From NCBI RefSeq assembly GCF_030272615.1, contig NC_081415.1, positions 416,484,757 to 416,548,756 on the forward strand: 64,000 bases of DNA, in the 5' to 3' direction. Shown piece by piece: positions 23,418 to 33,671 of the stretch (position 1 is the first letter of the stretch; each line of letters opens with the position of its first letter). The translations under genes and the position numbers were made by a program. The DNA is from Cryptomeria japonica. Taxonomy: Eukaryota > Streptophyta > Pinopsida > Cupressales > Cupressaceae. A model generated the notes under the pieces. The model made no database searches and was not told the origin of the DNA. It saw nothing but the letters and a program-made list of their open reading frames with translations.

Positions 23418-26400
23418 CTAGTCATCATATAGAGAATCTTCTAGAAGATTCCTCCCTGCATCTCTCTCTCTCTTAGCATACTCCAAGAATCTAGCCAAAA
23501 CTGAATTTAACTCCTCCATGGAAATGCTAGGCAAGGTATCTTGCTGTAAATCAATCACATCCAATGAATCCAAAGTGTTCTCCCATTCAGGTATGAGCTT
23601 CTGCGAATTATGAACATGAATCAACAAAGAGACCAAGTCATCTATCTGACTCTTCTGCAAAGGGTCCAACTGGCAAAAATACATAAATTTTATCTTGTCT
23701 CTTAATTTGGCTAAGTGTAAACCACTGGCATCACTAACATCAACACCCAATAATTCCTCAATCGAGGCAAGGATTTTCATTTGAATGTCCTGAATTAATC
23801 CTTCCATCTCCATACAACTGGATTGGGCGTTCTCATAAGCTGATTTCTTCAAAGCTAGTGCACAATACCAGCCATGGAAATTATATATGTCTCCACTGTG
23901 CACAATGTTCTCGCTGACCAAAATGGAATTAGGAACCTTCTTTAATGCTAGGAGGCATGGAATAGTCTTCTCTTGGATAGGTCGGAATTCTTCCCAAACT
24001 CCCTCCAAATACTGGATTTTGAATACAAGCGTTGTTGTCTTATCATATGCTTGGACAAACTGAGTAAGGAAATCATCTGCCTGCCTTCTTGTGCTTTCAA
24101 TCCACTTTTCCACCTCTGAGTGTGTACCTCTCGCTACCTCGTAGTGTGAATGTATTCCATGGTCAACTGCAATAGGGGAAATAAGGGTGGGATCCCCACG
24201 CCTTGTCCCTGTAATATACTCTCTGAGTCTAATATTTTCTTCTTTGTACCTTTCATTCTCCGCAATCGCTGTGTCTAACTTGGCATTGATTGCTTGGAGG
24301 TTGTCACCAATCTCCTGAAATTCCTGCCCTGCGGATGGACGACCAAGGGCAACTGAAGTGATTTGGAAATCCATGGGAGTAGCAGTGTCCACTGTCACGT
24401 CTGCTCTAGGAACAACAATTTGCGCAATCCACATTCCTGTCTCATCTCTAGCTATGTGCGACAAAATCTCCGCTCTCTTGGGCTCTTTCTTCTTAGCACT
24501 CCTAGCTAGGTAGTCATCAATATCCTCAATAGGCTGTACTTCTATCATTTGTTTACTTTTTTCCATACTCTTCCTCAACCATTCAGGAATAGCGGTCATC
24601 TCCATACCATCATCAAGACATATTTCTTGATCAAGGTCCTTCAGTGCCGAGATAACTTCATCATTATCATCAGGATTATTCCTTGTCCAATCATATACAT
24701 CATTTCCCAAACTAACTTCCAAAAGGACAGTAGGGGATCCCGGCTGGTCATCATTCTCATTAGGAGGTGCAGATGTTGCCGTGGCATGAAATTCCTGAGT
24801 ATTCTCTGGTAGTATCACTGTGTTGGAACACTGCTGAGTCTCCTTATTCTGTTCTGTTACTTCAATCACTTCGATTGATGAGACACTGGGAGGGGGTGAA
24901 GGAATGATAGTCTTCTGTTTCTTCTTCACATCCTCAATCTTCTTCTCTCTAGCCTTGACTTCTCCATGCATGTTCTTCCTTCTTTTGGGAGCTTGACTCT
25001 CTTCGTTTGCATGAATCCTGACATCACTGACAGTCCTCTGATTATCCTCGGAAGTAGACTCTTCCGTCTTCATCCTCTCATAAGTGAAGGGAACACCCAT
25101 GTCAACTAATCTGTTCATCTGCATATCTACCCATGTGCGGGAGAAATTCAAGACTTCTCTCATCAATATATTCAGATCAGTCTCCTCTGACTCTGACCAA
25201 TTTGGCAATAGGATTGCCTTCTTCATTTCATTCTCATAATGTGGGTGTGTATGATCTCTATCATCTAATACCTGATCAGGGATGAGGAAAAGTCCACACT
25301 TCCTCATGAAATCCACTGACATTTTGGACCACATTCTTCTCTTTACTGCTTGTTCATCCATTAAGTTAGCCCAATAATCCTCTATGTCAACCTTGTGAGT
25401 GAACTTCTCTCCTCTGATCCTTCCGACCTTCTTGTCTGGATCAAATCCTTCTCTTTTCTTGTAGGTAGCAAATCTGTAGAATGCAATCTCCTCACCTGCA
25501 GTGCTGGCAGCTATGGCGGATTGGCAGACCTCTGACATCTTCCCAACTGAAATAGGGAATGTCATTCCTGTCTTGTGCTTCTCTCTCTGGATAACATCGA
25601 ACTCTAGAAGCTGTCTTACCACTTCCAACAATATCATTCTGTCAGTAGGAAACCCAGGAAGCCTGTAGGGTTCAGATTGAAACCCATGAATCCTGAGGTA
25701 TGTGAAAGTGGGAAACTGTATATACCACGATCCATATTTCTCTATTAACTCTGTTGCCTCCTTGGACAATCTTCTGTGGATTCCGCCCTGCAACATCCGT
25801 GTGATGTACATAGTGAATGCATCATTCACTCTTTTATAGTCTTCAATTCTGTGCATACTCAACTGGGGGTAGCATTCCTAACTCTTAAACTGTCCTTGCC
25901 CATTCCCGACTTCACCTTTGCATATTAATCCTCTGTATGAAACAAACCGTGCAAGCAGGTACACCAGGTAAGAAGTCATGGCGAATGACTTGGACCTCTC
26001 TACATTCCTCAACTGAAAATCCAGATTGTCGCTTATGATCTTTGACCAATTCACTAGTGTCCCTTTAAGACAATCCTGGATGAAGTAGAACATCCATCCA
26101 TGAAATATTGCTCCCTGCGACATTCCCATCACTCTGTTGAGTAGGAATATCAAATCACTATATTCCTCCTTAAAATCTACGCACATAAGTGTCTTGGGAG
26201 CCTTGGAATGATGATTTCTAGGTTCAATCATCCATTCTTTATTAATTAAACTCTTGCATACACCCATCTTCTTCGTGTATCTGTCTGCATAATCTTCCTT
26301 GGTCACATCCTTCATGTCTGTACTGCGTGGAATTCCGAATACCTCAGCAATGGCATCCTCAGCAAGGTAGGCGATGACAACACCCTTCGGACTCTTGATC

Positions 26401-26695
26401 ATTCTTGTGAGCGGATCGTAACATCGTGCACACTCCAGGATCAACTCACTGCACTATATGGATTGTGGAAACCCAGCGGCATGGAAAATGCCACTCTTCA
26501 TAATATTCGCATATGCTGGAGAAGGAACCTGATCTCTGGATCCGAACATCTGACGCTGCATCTGGTCGAAGTCCAGGAAATGCATGTTGGTATCAATGAT
26601 CTCCTTCCATCTGGATGAAATCTTGAACTCTGGATAAATCCAATCTCCAACGTCTTCAGCAGCTCTTTCCTTTCCTTGTATCCAGACTTCGACAT
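23418..26695 (-). pseudogene. ORF2 of element B (LTR-encoded protein), broken
   Basis: Three pieces cover the whole ORF2: 26695-26498 (N-terminal, frame lost after about 20 codons), 26444-25878 (188 codons) and 25862-23418 (814 open codons). They align along their length with the intact 1,058-residue ORF2 of element A. Shared motifs include a SGIF/I..AAGFP block, ILECARCYDP, MFYFIQD, DAFTMYITRMLQGGIH, FIQ/IQFPTFTYLR and IPEWLRKSM. A lysine-rich segment (KAREKKIEDVKKKQK) lies in the middle, followed by a helical C-terminal half. The function is unknown. An in-frame stop near 25863 and at least one frameshift in the N-terminal part inactivate it, yet the long open remainder implies recent decay. 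A splice acceptor (GTTTCGTACAG) lies directly before its start codon at 26695. Confidence 0.75.
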
Positions 26696-28186
26696 CGCAC
26701 CTGTACGAAACTGGAAGTTAGTCCTAGGATAAAAATAAATACTTTTAATAAAATTCCTGACTTTCTAGAGATTTAGCTAGTTTAGAGCATGAAGTCAGGA
26801 AAATAATCCATACACTTGGTAAATTTTAGCAATTATGTTCAATGTGTGACAACACTAAGGCATGGAAGCCTTCCATAAAAATTCATTTATACCTCCTTAC
26901 GCTTGGAAAATATGCAAGCAAAGAATGCAAAGGAGTATACCGGATTGATGATGACTTAGGAAAGGTGTGAAAGGTTGTGTTTTCACACAATGAATGTCTG
27001 AAGACACCTTCCGCAGTCAACAATGGAGGTCAAAATTCTGAAGACAACCAGCAAATTCAGACTTTCAAAATATGTTGTAATCTTCAAAATGTGCATAAAA
27101 TCAATAGAAATCAGTTTTATTGATGAAAACAATCATTTTCTGGAATGTAAGTATGGCTGGTAAAAATTAGTTTTCTGAGGACAAGTCTGAAAATCGAACA
27201 CTTCAGACTTACCAGCACCTTGCAAAGTGGTTTAAATCCCTGAAAATGATGAAAAATGGCTTAGGAAACAGCCCTAATCAAGTTCGCCAAAATTGGTTAG
27301 GTGGCTGGAAATGAAATTTCTGAGGACAACCGCCTAACAATGGAGTTTCAGACCTGCAACAGCGATAAAATGGTCTAAAAAGTGCACAGAAAACTCCACA
27401 AAATGTCTCCAAATGCTAAATATTTAAGTTAGAATTGGCTGGGCAATAAAAACTTAAGTCTGAAAATTAATGGCAGCCATTAATGGAGGTCAAAATCTGA
27501 AGCAAACCTCAGATCTGAAGCGAATCAGCAGGCTGGAAATGATGACAGCCAACAAACATGCATGAAAAATCCACCAAAATGTGGCCTCCAAGTAAAATCG
27601 AAATTTTCCCAAGTCTAGCGCTAAAATGGAAATCTGAAAATTGATGCCAATGGTAGCTCGGATCTGCAATAATGGAGGATGGCAATAATCTGGAAAAATC
27701 GCCCAAGTTGGGATTGAAAACCCCAAACACAAAAATTTGCCTTCCTTAGCAAAAAATCGAAATTTTCAAAATTCTGAAAATTGTTGTTAATGGCAGCAAT
27801 CTGCAGAAATGAAGGTTTGAACAACAAGCAACAATGGTGGAGGAAAAATCGCCCAAGGTCTCCAAACACAAATTCGCCAACTTTCACCAAAAATTGCTAA
27901 ATTTGGAAAAAATCGCCAAACTTAGCAAAATCGAAAATCTGAAACTGGTCTTTAATGGCAGCCGAGAGGAATAAATCAGCAAGCTGGAAAAAATGGAAGA
28001 AAATAAATCCTCAATCCCACACTTCACAAAAATGCCTTGCTAAAAAAATTCGCCCAACTTGAAAAAATCGCTCTCATGGAGACACCTGGCAGAAATAATA
28101 ATAAAATAATGCTGAAGTTCCTCTCATATAGTTGCTTTCAGCTCCAACTTTCACCACACAAGCAATGTGGGATAAAAAAACACTTG

Positions 28187-28195
28187 TATAAATAC
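28187..28195 (-). promoter_or_regulatory. Upstream LTR TATA box of B (probable ORF2 promoter)
   Basis: Minus-sense GTATTTATACAAG lies between the hairpin array and ORF2, as in both A LTRs and C'. Confidence 0.45.
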
Positions 28196-28364
28196 TTGCT
28201 TGGTGAAACCCTAACTTGCTTCTTGAAGATTCAAACATTTAATAATTATTGCAAGTTATTAAATTTGCTTTTAAATTTTAAATAATCATTTAATAATTAT
28301 TTAAAAGCAATCAAAATGGGGCTTTTATTTAAAATATTGCAATTTAAATCCAAAATAAAGCCTC

Positions 28365-29110
28365 CAGGGGAAAATCGCTATAGGTTGGGATTAAAAAATC
28401 CCTTCAAAAAACGCTTAAGTGTCAAAATTTGCCCCATAGGGGAAATTCAACCCATGCTTGGATAAAAATCCATGCTCAAAATCATCAAAATGCACATAAA
28501 TCACCCTCCAGGGGAAAATCGATAAGAGTTTGGACAAAAATCCAGACAAAATTGCTCTCAATTTGCAAAAATCACCCCCCAGGGGAAATTCGATGGGTGT
28601 CTGGACAAAAATCTACACTCAAAAATCACTTAACTTGAAAAAATATCTCCCTAGTGGAAATTCGACCTCAGTCTGGACAAAAATCCGGACTCAAAAACTC
28701 TTAATAATGTTCCCAGTGGAAAATCGATCCCTGTCTGAACAAAACTCCGGACAAAAATCCTTACAAAAATGCTCAGGGGAAAATCGATCCCTGTCTGGAT
28801 AAAAATCCAGACAAAAATCCTAACTTAGTTGTCACAAAAATCCTGGTGGAAAAACGACCCAGGCATGGAATTATCCTTGCACTCCAATCCGCACTCCCAG
28901 GGGAAATTCGATGGGTGTCTGGATAAATCCTGACACTTAGCCAAATTTTAGCATTCCCAGTGGAAAATCGCTCCAGGTGTGGATAAACAGTGCGGGAAAT
29001 TAGTGGCCAGTATGGATTCCAGGGGAAACCCATGTGTAGTATGGATTTTGAGTGGGGGAATGGGTTGGGTAGTCTGGAATGTGAGGGGAAAATCACCTCT
29101 AGCATGGATT
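28365..29110 (-). repeat. Hairpin minisatellite in LTR B, about 12 units of 57-75 bp
   Basis: Each unit has a CCAGGGGAAAATCGAT-type core, then a self-complementary segment such as TCTGGACAAAAATCCAGA (6-bp stem, 6-base loop). Cores occur near 28376, 28436, 28511, 28582, 28653, 28714, 28775, 28842, 28899, 28957, 29021 and 29081. The position in the LTR equals that of the hairpin array of A, but the sequence is different. Confidence 0.8.
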
Positions 29111-29607
29111 TTGACCCTTTAACCCTTGGAATATGGATTTCCCTTAGGATTTTAACATTTTAACCACTCAAAATTACTCAGCGACTTTAAATTTAACTGG
29201 ACTTAGACTATTTTTCCAAAAATATGAGTGAAACGCTAGGAAAATGTTGGAATAAAGTGCGAAACCAACTTAAATATTACCTTAGGAGCGAGAAAACAAC
29301 TCCAAAAGGTTTGTGAATATCTTAGCACTTTAAAATAATTGATGCGCGTGTTTAAAAACACGTTAACGTTCAAATGCTCAAACACTTAGCAAAACTTAGG
29401 ATCATTAAAAAATATCATCTTTTGCAACTTGATCCTAACACTTCAAAAACCCTAGATGGCACTAGGCATGATCAAAACTCTGAGACTCGGGCACGGAAAA
29501 CGCAAAATTGCCCACTAAGCAGCCAAAACCCTAACCTAACGAGGCAGGAAGCTAGCAAAGAGGGGGTCCCCGTTAGCAATGGGGCGATGTGTGAAAAGGT
29601 CACAACA

Positions 29608-30516
29608 TCTGGCGACTCCACTGAGGAAATGTTCCAGAACATTTCAAGAACAAAGCTCAATCCGACACTTGGAATCTTCAATTATTCCTTGCATAACATA
29701 GCAAAAGGTCAGAAAACTCATTTGAAAAGATGGAATCCAAGAATTGTATCAAGTTACTTAGTCATTGATTATCTAGGTGTGTGCAATTGCGTTCATTACC
29801 TTCATGAGAATATTGTAAAGTCAAAGGATCCAGTGAGACTAGCTACGTAAGATGTCCATACTTCGCAAGCGGCCGATTATAACCTCACGAATATTGCTCC
29901 ACTGCCAGCCAGGCGTCTATAGCCCCGGTGGAGTTACTCGCATATTCCCACTAGCCAATTTAGATATTTCATTTCTTTGCACTTCTTTTGCATTTCTTTC
30001 TTTTTCTTTTGATATTTCGCTTTTGCGTTCTTTCAAATTCCGTCAATTCATTTGGCTCGTAAGTAATAAACTTACTTGGGTTCGAGAATTATAATGGCAC
30101 TGAAGCAGGATATATAGATTTTTCACTAGTTGCAGCTTCACTTGAGAATTTATAATAACTCGGATAAAATTAATATGTGAAATATAATAATCAAATGATG
30201 TCAGCGTCAAAATACAATAAAAGTTTTCCAATCCAGTCAAATACGGATTCAACCTATGATACACTATACAAAAACAATCTCTAATTCCAAGAACTTCATG
30301 GGGTATCGCTCAAGAAATGGACTAAATAAAACCAAGTGAAACGCAGAGTGTGTCTTGACAACAACTCCCACATCACAAGCGGATATCCCTCGGAACCAGC
30401 ACCTAAGCAAAGCCGAACCAAAACCCTACAGCAGAACCGGAAGCAAACTCTAAACTAAGGCAAACCAAAGCAGACCTATTCTAACTATGATACAAGGGGT
30501 AGGCTTCGAAAGAAAC
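29608..30516 (-). other. 3' untranslated internal region of element B
   Basis: This non-coding stretch lies between the integrase stop codon and the 3' LTR. It parallels 40290-41236 of element A, including the border sequence TCTGGCGACTCCACTGAGGA next to the LTR and an ATTGCTCCACTGCCAGxCAGG block. No gene is seen in it. Confidence 0.6.
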
Positions 30517-31082
30517 CTAAGGTTGGAAGTAATGCTTGAGGAATTGTCCATTGACGGGCAACGGAACATCCTCACCAGTTAAGGTTCTCAGCTTGAATGC
30601 ATTTTCTCCCAGTATCTCAGCAATCTGATAGGGACCTTTCCATAGTTTGTCAAATTTGTCGTGATCTCCCCTTCTTTCATGGGCTTTATCCCAATATAGC
30701 ACTAGGTCAGAAATCCCAAAGGCTTTTACCCGTGCTTGTCTGTCAAACCATCTCTTAACTACGCCCTGATGTTTGGCGAAATTCTCTAATGCTTTATCTC
30801 TTTTTTCTTCTAAATTCATCAACTGTGTCAGTCTCATTTGCACTCTGTCTTCGCCCTCCATATAATCTTGTATGAATCTCAATGTAGGAATCCTCAGTTG
30901 TACGGGGAAGACAGGCTCTTGGCCATATACCAGAAAATATGGGGATGTCCCCAATGAATTCTTAACTCTTGTTCTATCTGCCCAAAGGGCGAATCTCAAT
31001 TGTGTGTGCCAATCCTTCGGATTTTTTTCTAACAATTTCCTAATCACACTCAACAAATTCTTGTTCGTAGATTCGGCTAATC
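30517..31082 (-). pseudogene. Integrase C-terminal fragment of element B
   Basis: About 185 codons match the end of the element A Gag-Pol. They include the tail of the integrase core (LLSVIRKLL), ALWADRTRVKNSLG, DRQARVKAF and a GPY module (LWKGPYQI) before the same LKHYFQ ending. By eye identity is about 85-90 percent. The frame is open to its natural stop. Upstream it breaks off at about 31082, just before the position of the catalytic glutamate, so the fragment is inactive. At the break CTAATCACACTCA(A/G)CAAAT occurs twice (31040 and 31077), pointing to a rearrangement. Confidence 0.9.
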
Positions 31083-31889
31083 ACACTCAGCAAATATGAG
31101 TGTTTTGATAGCTTCCTTTGGGTTTGTTTTCATTGTGGCTGTGTAGTATTGGTTTAGAACTGATTTGGGGTGAATTGGGTGAGTAATGAGAGAGTTATGA
31201 GTGTTTTAGTGAATCCATAGGCTGCTGGTTTTGCATTTCTAGCCTGCAGATTTTGATGTTAACAAAATTTCATGCTTATTATTTGGATGTTCAGCATTAC
31301 TCTTCTTCTCTCACTATCATGATTATTGTAAGGTTAAGTAGTAGTACTACTAACCAATTCTGGCTTGTAAACTCTCATCCCGCTGAAAAGTGGAAGAGGT
31401 TGGCTTGCTGCCTATTTCAATTGAATTATAATTCAGTCCTCCCGCTGCATAAGCGGTCGAGTGATGATTGATTGTAATGGTCCTCCCGCTGCATAAGCGG
31501 TTGAGTTGAATTTGTTTGTAATTTCAGTCCTCCTACTGAAATATCGCGGTCGAGTGATTTGTGTCCTTGTGTGTTTCTTTTGGTTGGTTCACCGCCAAGT
31601 TTCTTGCTTTCCCGCTGAATAAACGGAAGTGGCTGGCTTGCTGCCCAGTATTGTATTTCACTTCATCTTTCAGCAGATTTGAGATCTAACAATCCCCTAT
31701 TCACCGTATGCTCTCACCTTCCCATATTGGGCACTTGGTGATCAAAAAGTGGAAGGGTTGCATTTTCCAGCAAGCTTTGAGTTTATGCTTTCTAACCTTA
31801 ATGGGTTATCTGTTGGTGGATGATTATTATTGGTCTAAAAAAGCAAAAAAAAAATATCTGGTATATTACACTCATGTACTGACAAAATT
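31079..31889 (+). repeat. LTR fragment with CCGCTGCATAAGCGG hairpin units
   Basis: It is related to 3950-4435: the same order of TCCCGCTGAAAAGTGGAAG, several TCCTCCCGCTGCATAAGCGG units each followed by a GAGT(T/G)GA-like tail, and GGTTGGTTCACCGCCAAG. Each unit can fold as a small hairpin (CCGCT / AGCGG). No coding sequence is present. It separates the broken integrase of B from LTR C'; both borders are approximate. Confidence 0.55.
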
Positions 31890-32638
31890 TGATGCCTAGC
31901 TGAAGAAGTTCACTAAATCTGTTCCCAAATTCGCATATGGAGAGAAGAAAATGCTTGAGTTGATTAAAGTGAATGTTCTAACTTCTCCTTTATAGGCGCT
32001 TAGGGTAAAGGTCATGTCTTCTGGGGTGCAAGGCCGACTTGGTTTAATAAAAACAAAAAGATAAATTGCCTCTTTCATGCCAGCTGACTTGATAGATTAT
32101 AACTCTCCCTTTCAACAATTCGAATTTAAATAAGTTTTGGCGCCAAAATGCTTGTCTTTGATGAATTCGCTCTTGGACCTTAGGAAGGTACACGACCTTG
32201 GAATAAGTTCGTTCTATGTCCTTAGCAAGGACATGACTTGGTAAGAATTTCGCTCTATGTCCTTAGCAAGGACATGACTCAAAATAAATTTTGCTCTGTG
32301 TCCCCTCCAAGGACAAGACTTGGATGAAAAATTCGCTCCATTTCCTTTCTAAGGTACGTGACCTTGTATTGAAATTCGCTCCAAGACGTTCAGGAGGTAC
32401 AACAATTGGAAATAAGCCGCTCTAGGACCTTTGTAGGGACATCATGAAATTCACCCTCTGACCTTGGCAAGGACAAAACCTAAAAGAAAATTCGCTCTCT
32501 GTCCTTCGGAGGGTACATGATGAAAATCGCTCTAGGACCTCTCCAAGGACAAGACCTAAAATAAAATTTGCTCTCTATCCTTTGGAGGGTATGCACATGA
32601 TTCTAGACAAAACTCGCTCTAAGACTTCTCCAAGGTAC
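31890..32638 (-). repeat. LTR C', left part (interrupted by element A)
   Basis: A further LTR of the A/B family, minus sense. It has a TATA box (CCTATAAAGGAG in sense, 31987-31998), a GGCGCCAAAAT block, and then a tandem array of units containing a stem such as TGTCCTTAGCAAGGACA at about 45-55 bp spacing. The array stops at GGTAC where element A begins and resumes at 52828. Confidence 0.75.
32634..32638. other. Target-site duplication GGTAC, left copy
   Basis: It matches 52823-52827 exactly. Removing A and one copy restores an uninterrupted repeat unit of the C' array (CCAAGGTACACATACTC). Confidence 0.85.
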
Positions 32639-33478
32639 TGTTGACGTGTATTTTGTACACAATCATACACAGAATAAAATACCATTAGGCATCTTATCCT
32701 CTCTTGAGAAAATAGTCTCTAACTGCTGAAGATCTGCAAAAAGGATCAGTTAGGTGGACTCCAAGGTTCTTTTAGTGGGGTCTCCACGTGTGGACAAGCT
32801 TTTTTAGTGGTATGATGTGATTTGCTGTTTCCTTCAAGGCGTCTTACGGATTCAATAGTTCGAAGGTTTTACTAATCTAAAAGGAACTTTCAAAAAAAAG
32901 GAAAAAGGACAGGGTTTGAGAGGTCTAATCTAGTCTAACCCTATGAACGACTTAGCATGAATGAGATTTGGCAAGACTCAACCAATTTCAATTTTGCCAT
33001 AAGATAACAACTCAACTGAAATTAGTGCGATCTTCTAAGGTAATAATGATGTTCAATGCATCAAAGATCAAGGACACTACTACGAAGGTACATATCCTAG
33101 ATACGAAAATGCTTGAAGGTTAAGGACTCAAGGTGTTTTCCAGTCGACCACGCAAGGCGTTCTTACAATCAGCAAGAAGCTAGTGGTTTGGATTGCGAAT
33201 CCTACCAAATATCAAATCTCACACTTAGTCTTTCTAATTAACAAACTACTTTGATTGAGCGTGATTCAAGTACATCCAACAACCATGAAGATAACTCAAG
33301 GAACTTGCAACAAAACACCATAACTTCAATATTTTATTGATTTCCAAGTCATCATATACAACAATTGCTTGAACTTCTCTCTTCAAGACTCAATCTTGCT
33401 ACAACATAAAAATTGCTTACAACTCTATTCTCTATTTCTCTATTGACTATTCTGATATAAATGAAATGAAAAATGGGG

Positions 33479-33488
33479 GTATAAATAG
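33479..33488 (-). promoter_or_regulatory. Downstream LTR TATA box, 3' LTR of A
   Basis: GCTATTTATACCCC in sense, followed about 145 bp later by an AATAAA signal. This would be the genomic-RNA promoter in a 5' LTR; here it lies after ORF2. Confidence 0.55.
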
Positions 33489-33671
33489 CATCCCCAGTTA
33501 CAATGAAAGGTCCAGATTGAAAGTAAATCAATGGACAAGATCATGACACCTAAACCCTAATTAGGGTTTGTTACAAATGACCTCCTTTTTACTGAACAAT
33601 ATTAAATACATAGCCAAATATTAAATTTGGCACAAAAATCTAGGAGGTATCAGCCAATGAGAATTAAGATG

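Larger units (their letters stand above)
22460..29607 (-). repeat. 3' LTR of element B (7.15 kb)
   Basis: Plus-strand borders are TGTTGATGTG at 22460 and GGTCACAACA at 29607, parallel to the borders of the A LTRs. In sense order it contains the conserved start with CGCCCC and GGGGACCCC blocks, a hairpin array (about 29110-28365), a TATA box, an ORF2 pseudogene, a block CCCTAATTAGGG, a second TATA box and the terminal 900 bp related to the A LTR ends. Confidence 0.75.
22460..31082 (-). mobile_element. Element B: truncated Ty3/gypsy (Tat-type) element with giant 3' LTR
   Basis: In minus sense, what survives is the integrase tail, a 3' untranslated stretch and a full 3' LTR. The LTR ends in CATCAACA at 22460 and begins TGTTGTGACC at 29607. 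The integrase fragment is closely related to the C-terminus of the Gag-Pol of element A. The element is cut at about 31082 inside integrase, so gag, protease, reverse transcriptase and the 5' LTR are missing. The LTR holds a broken ORF2, a hairpin array and two TATA-type promoters in the same order as element A. The left flank is GACGT; the right duplication is lost. Confidence 0.8.
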
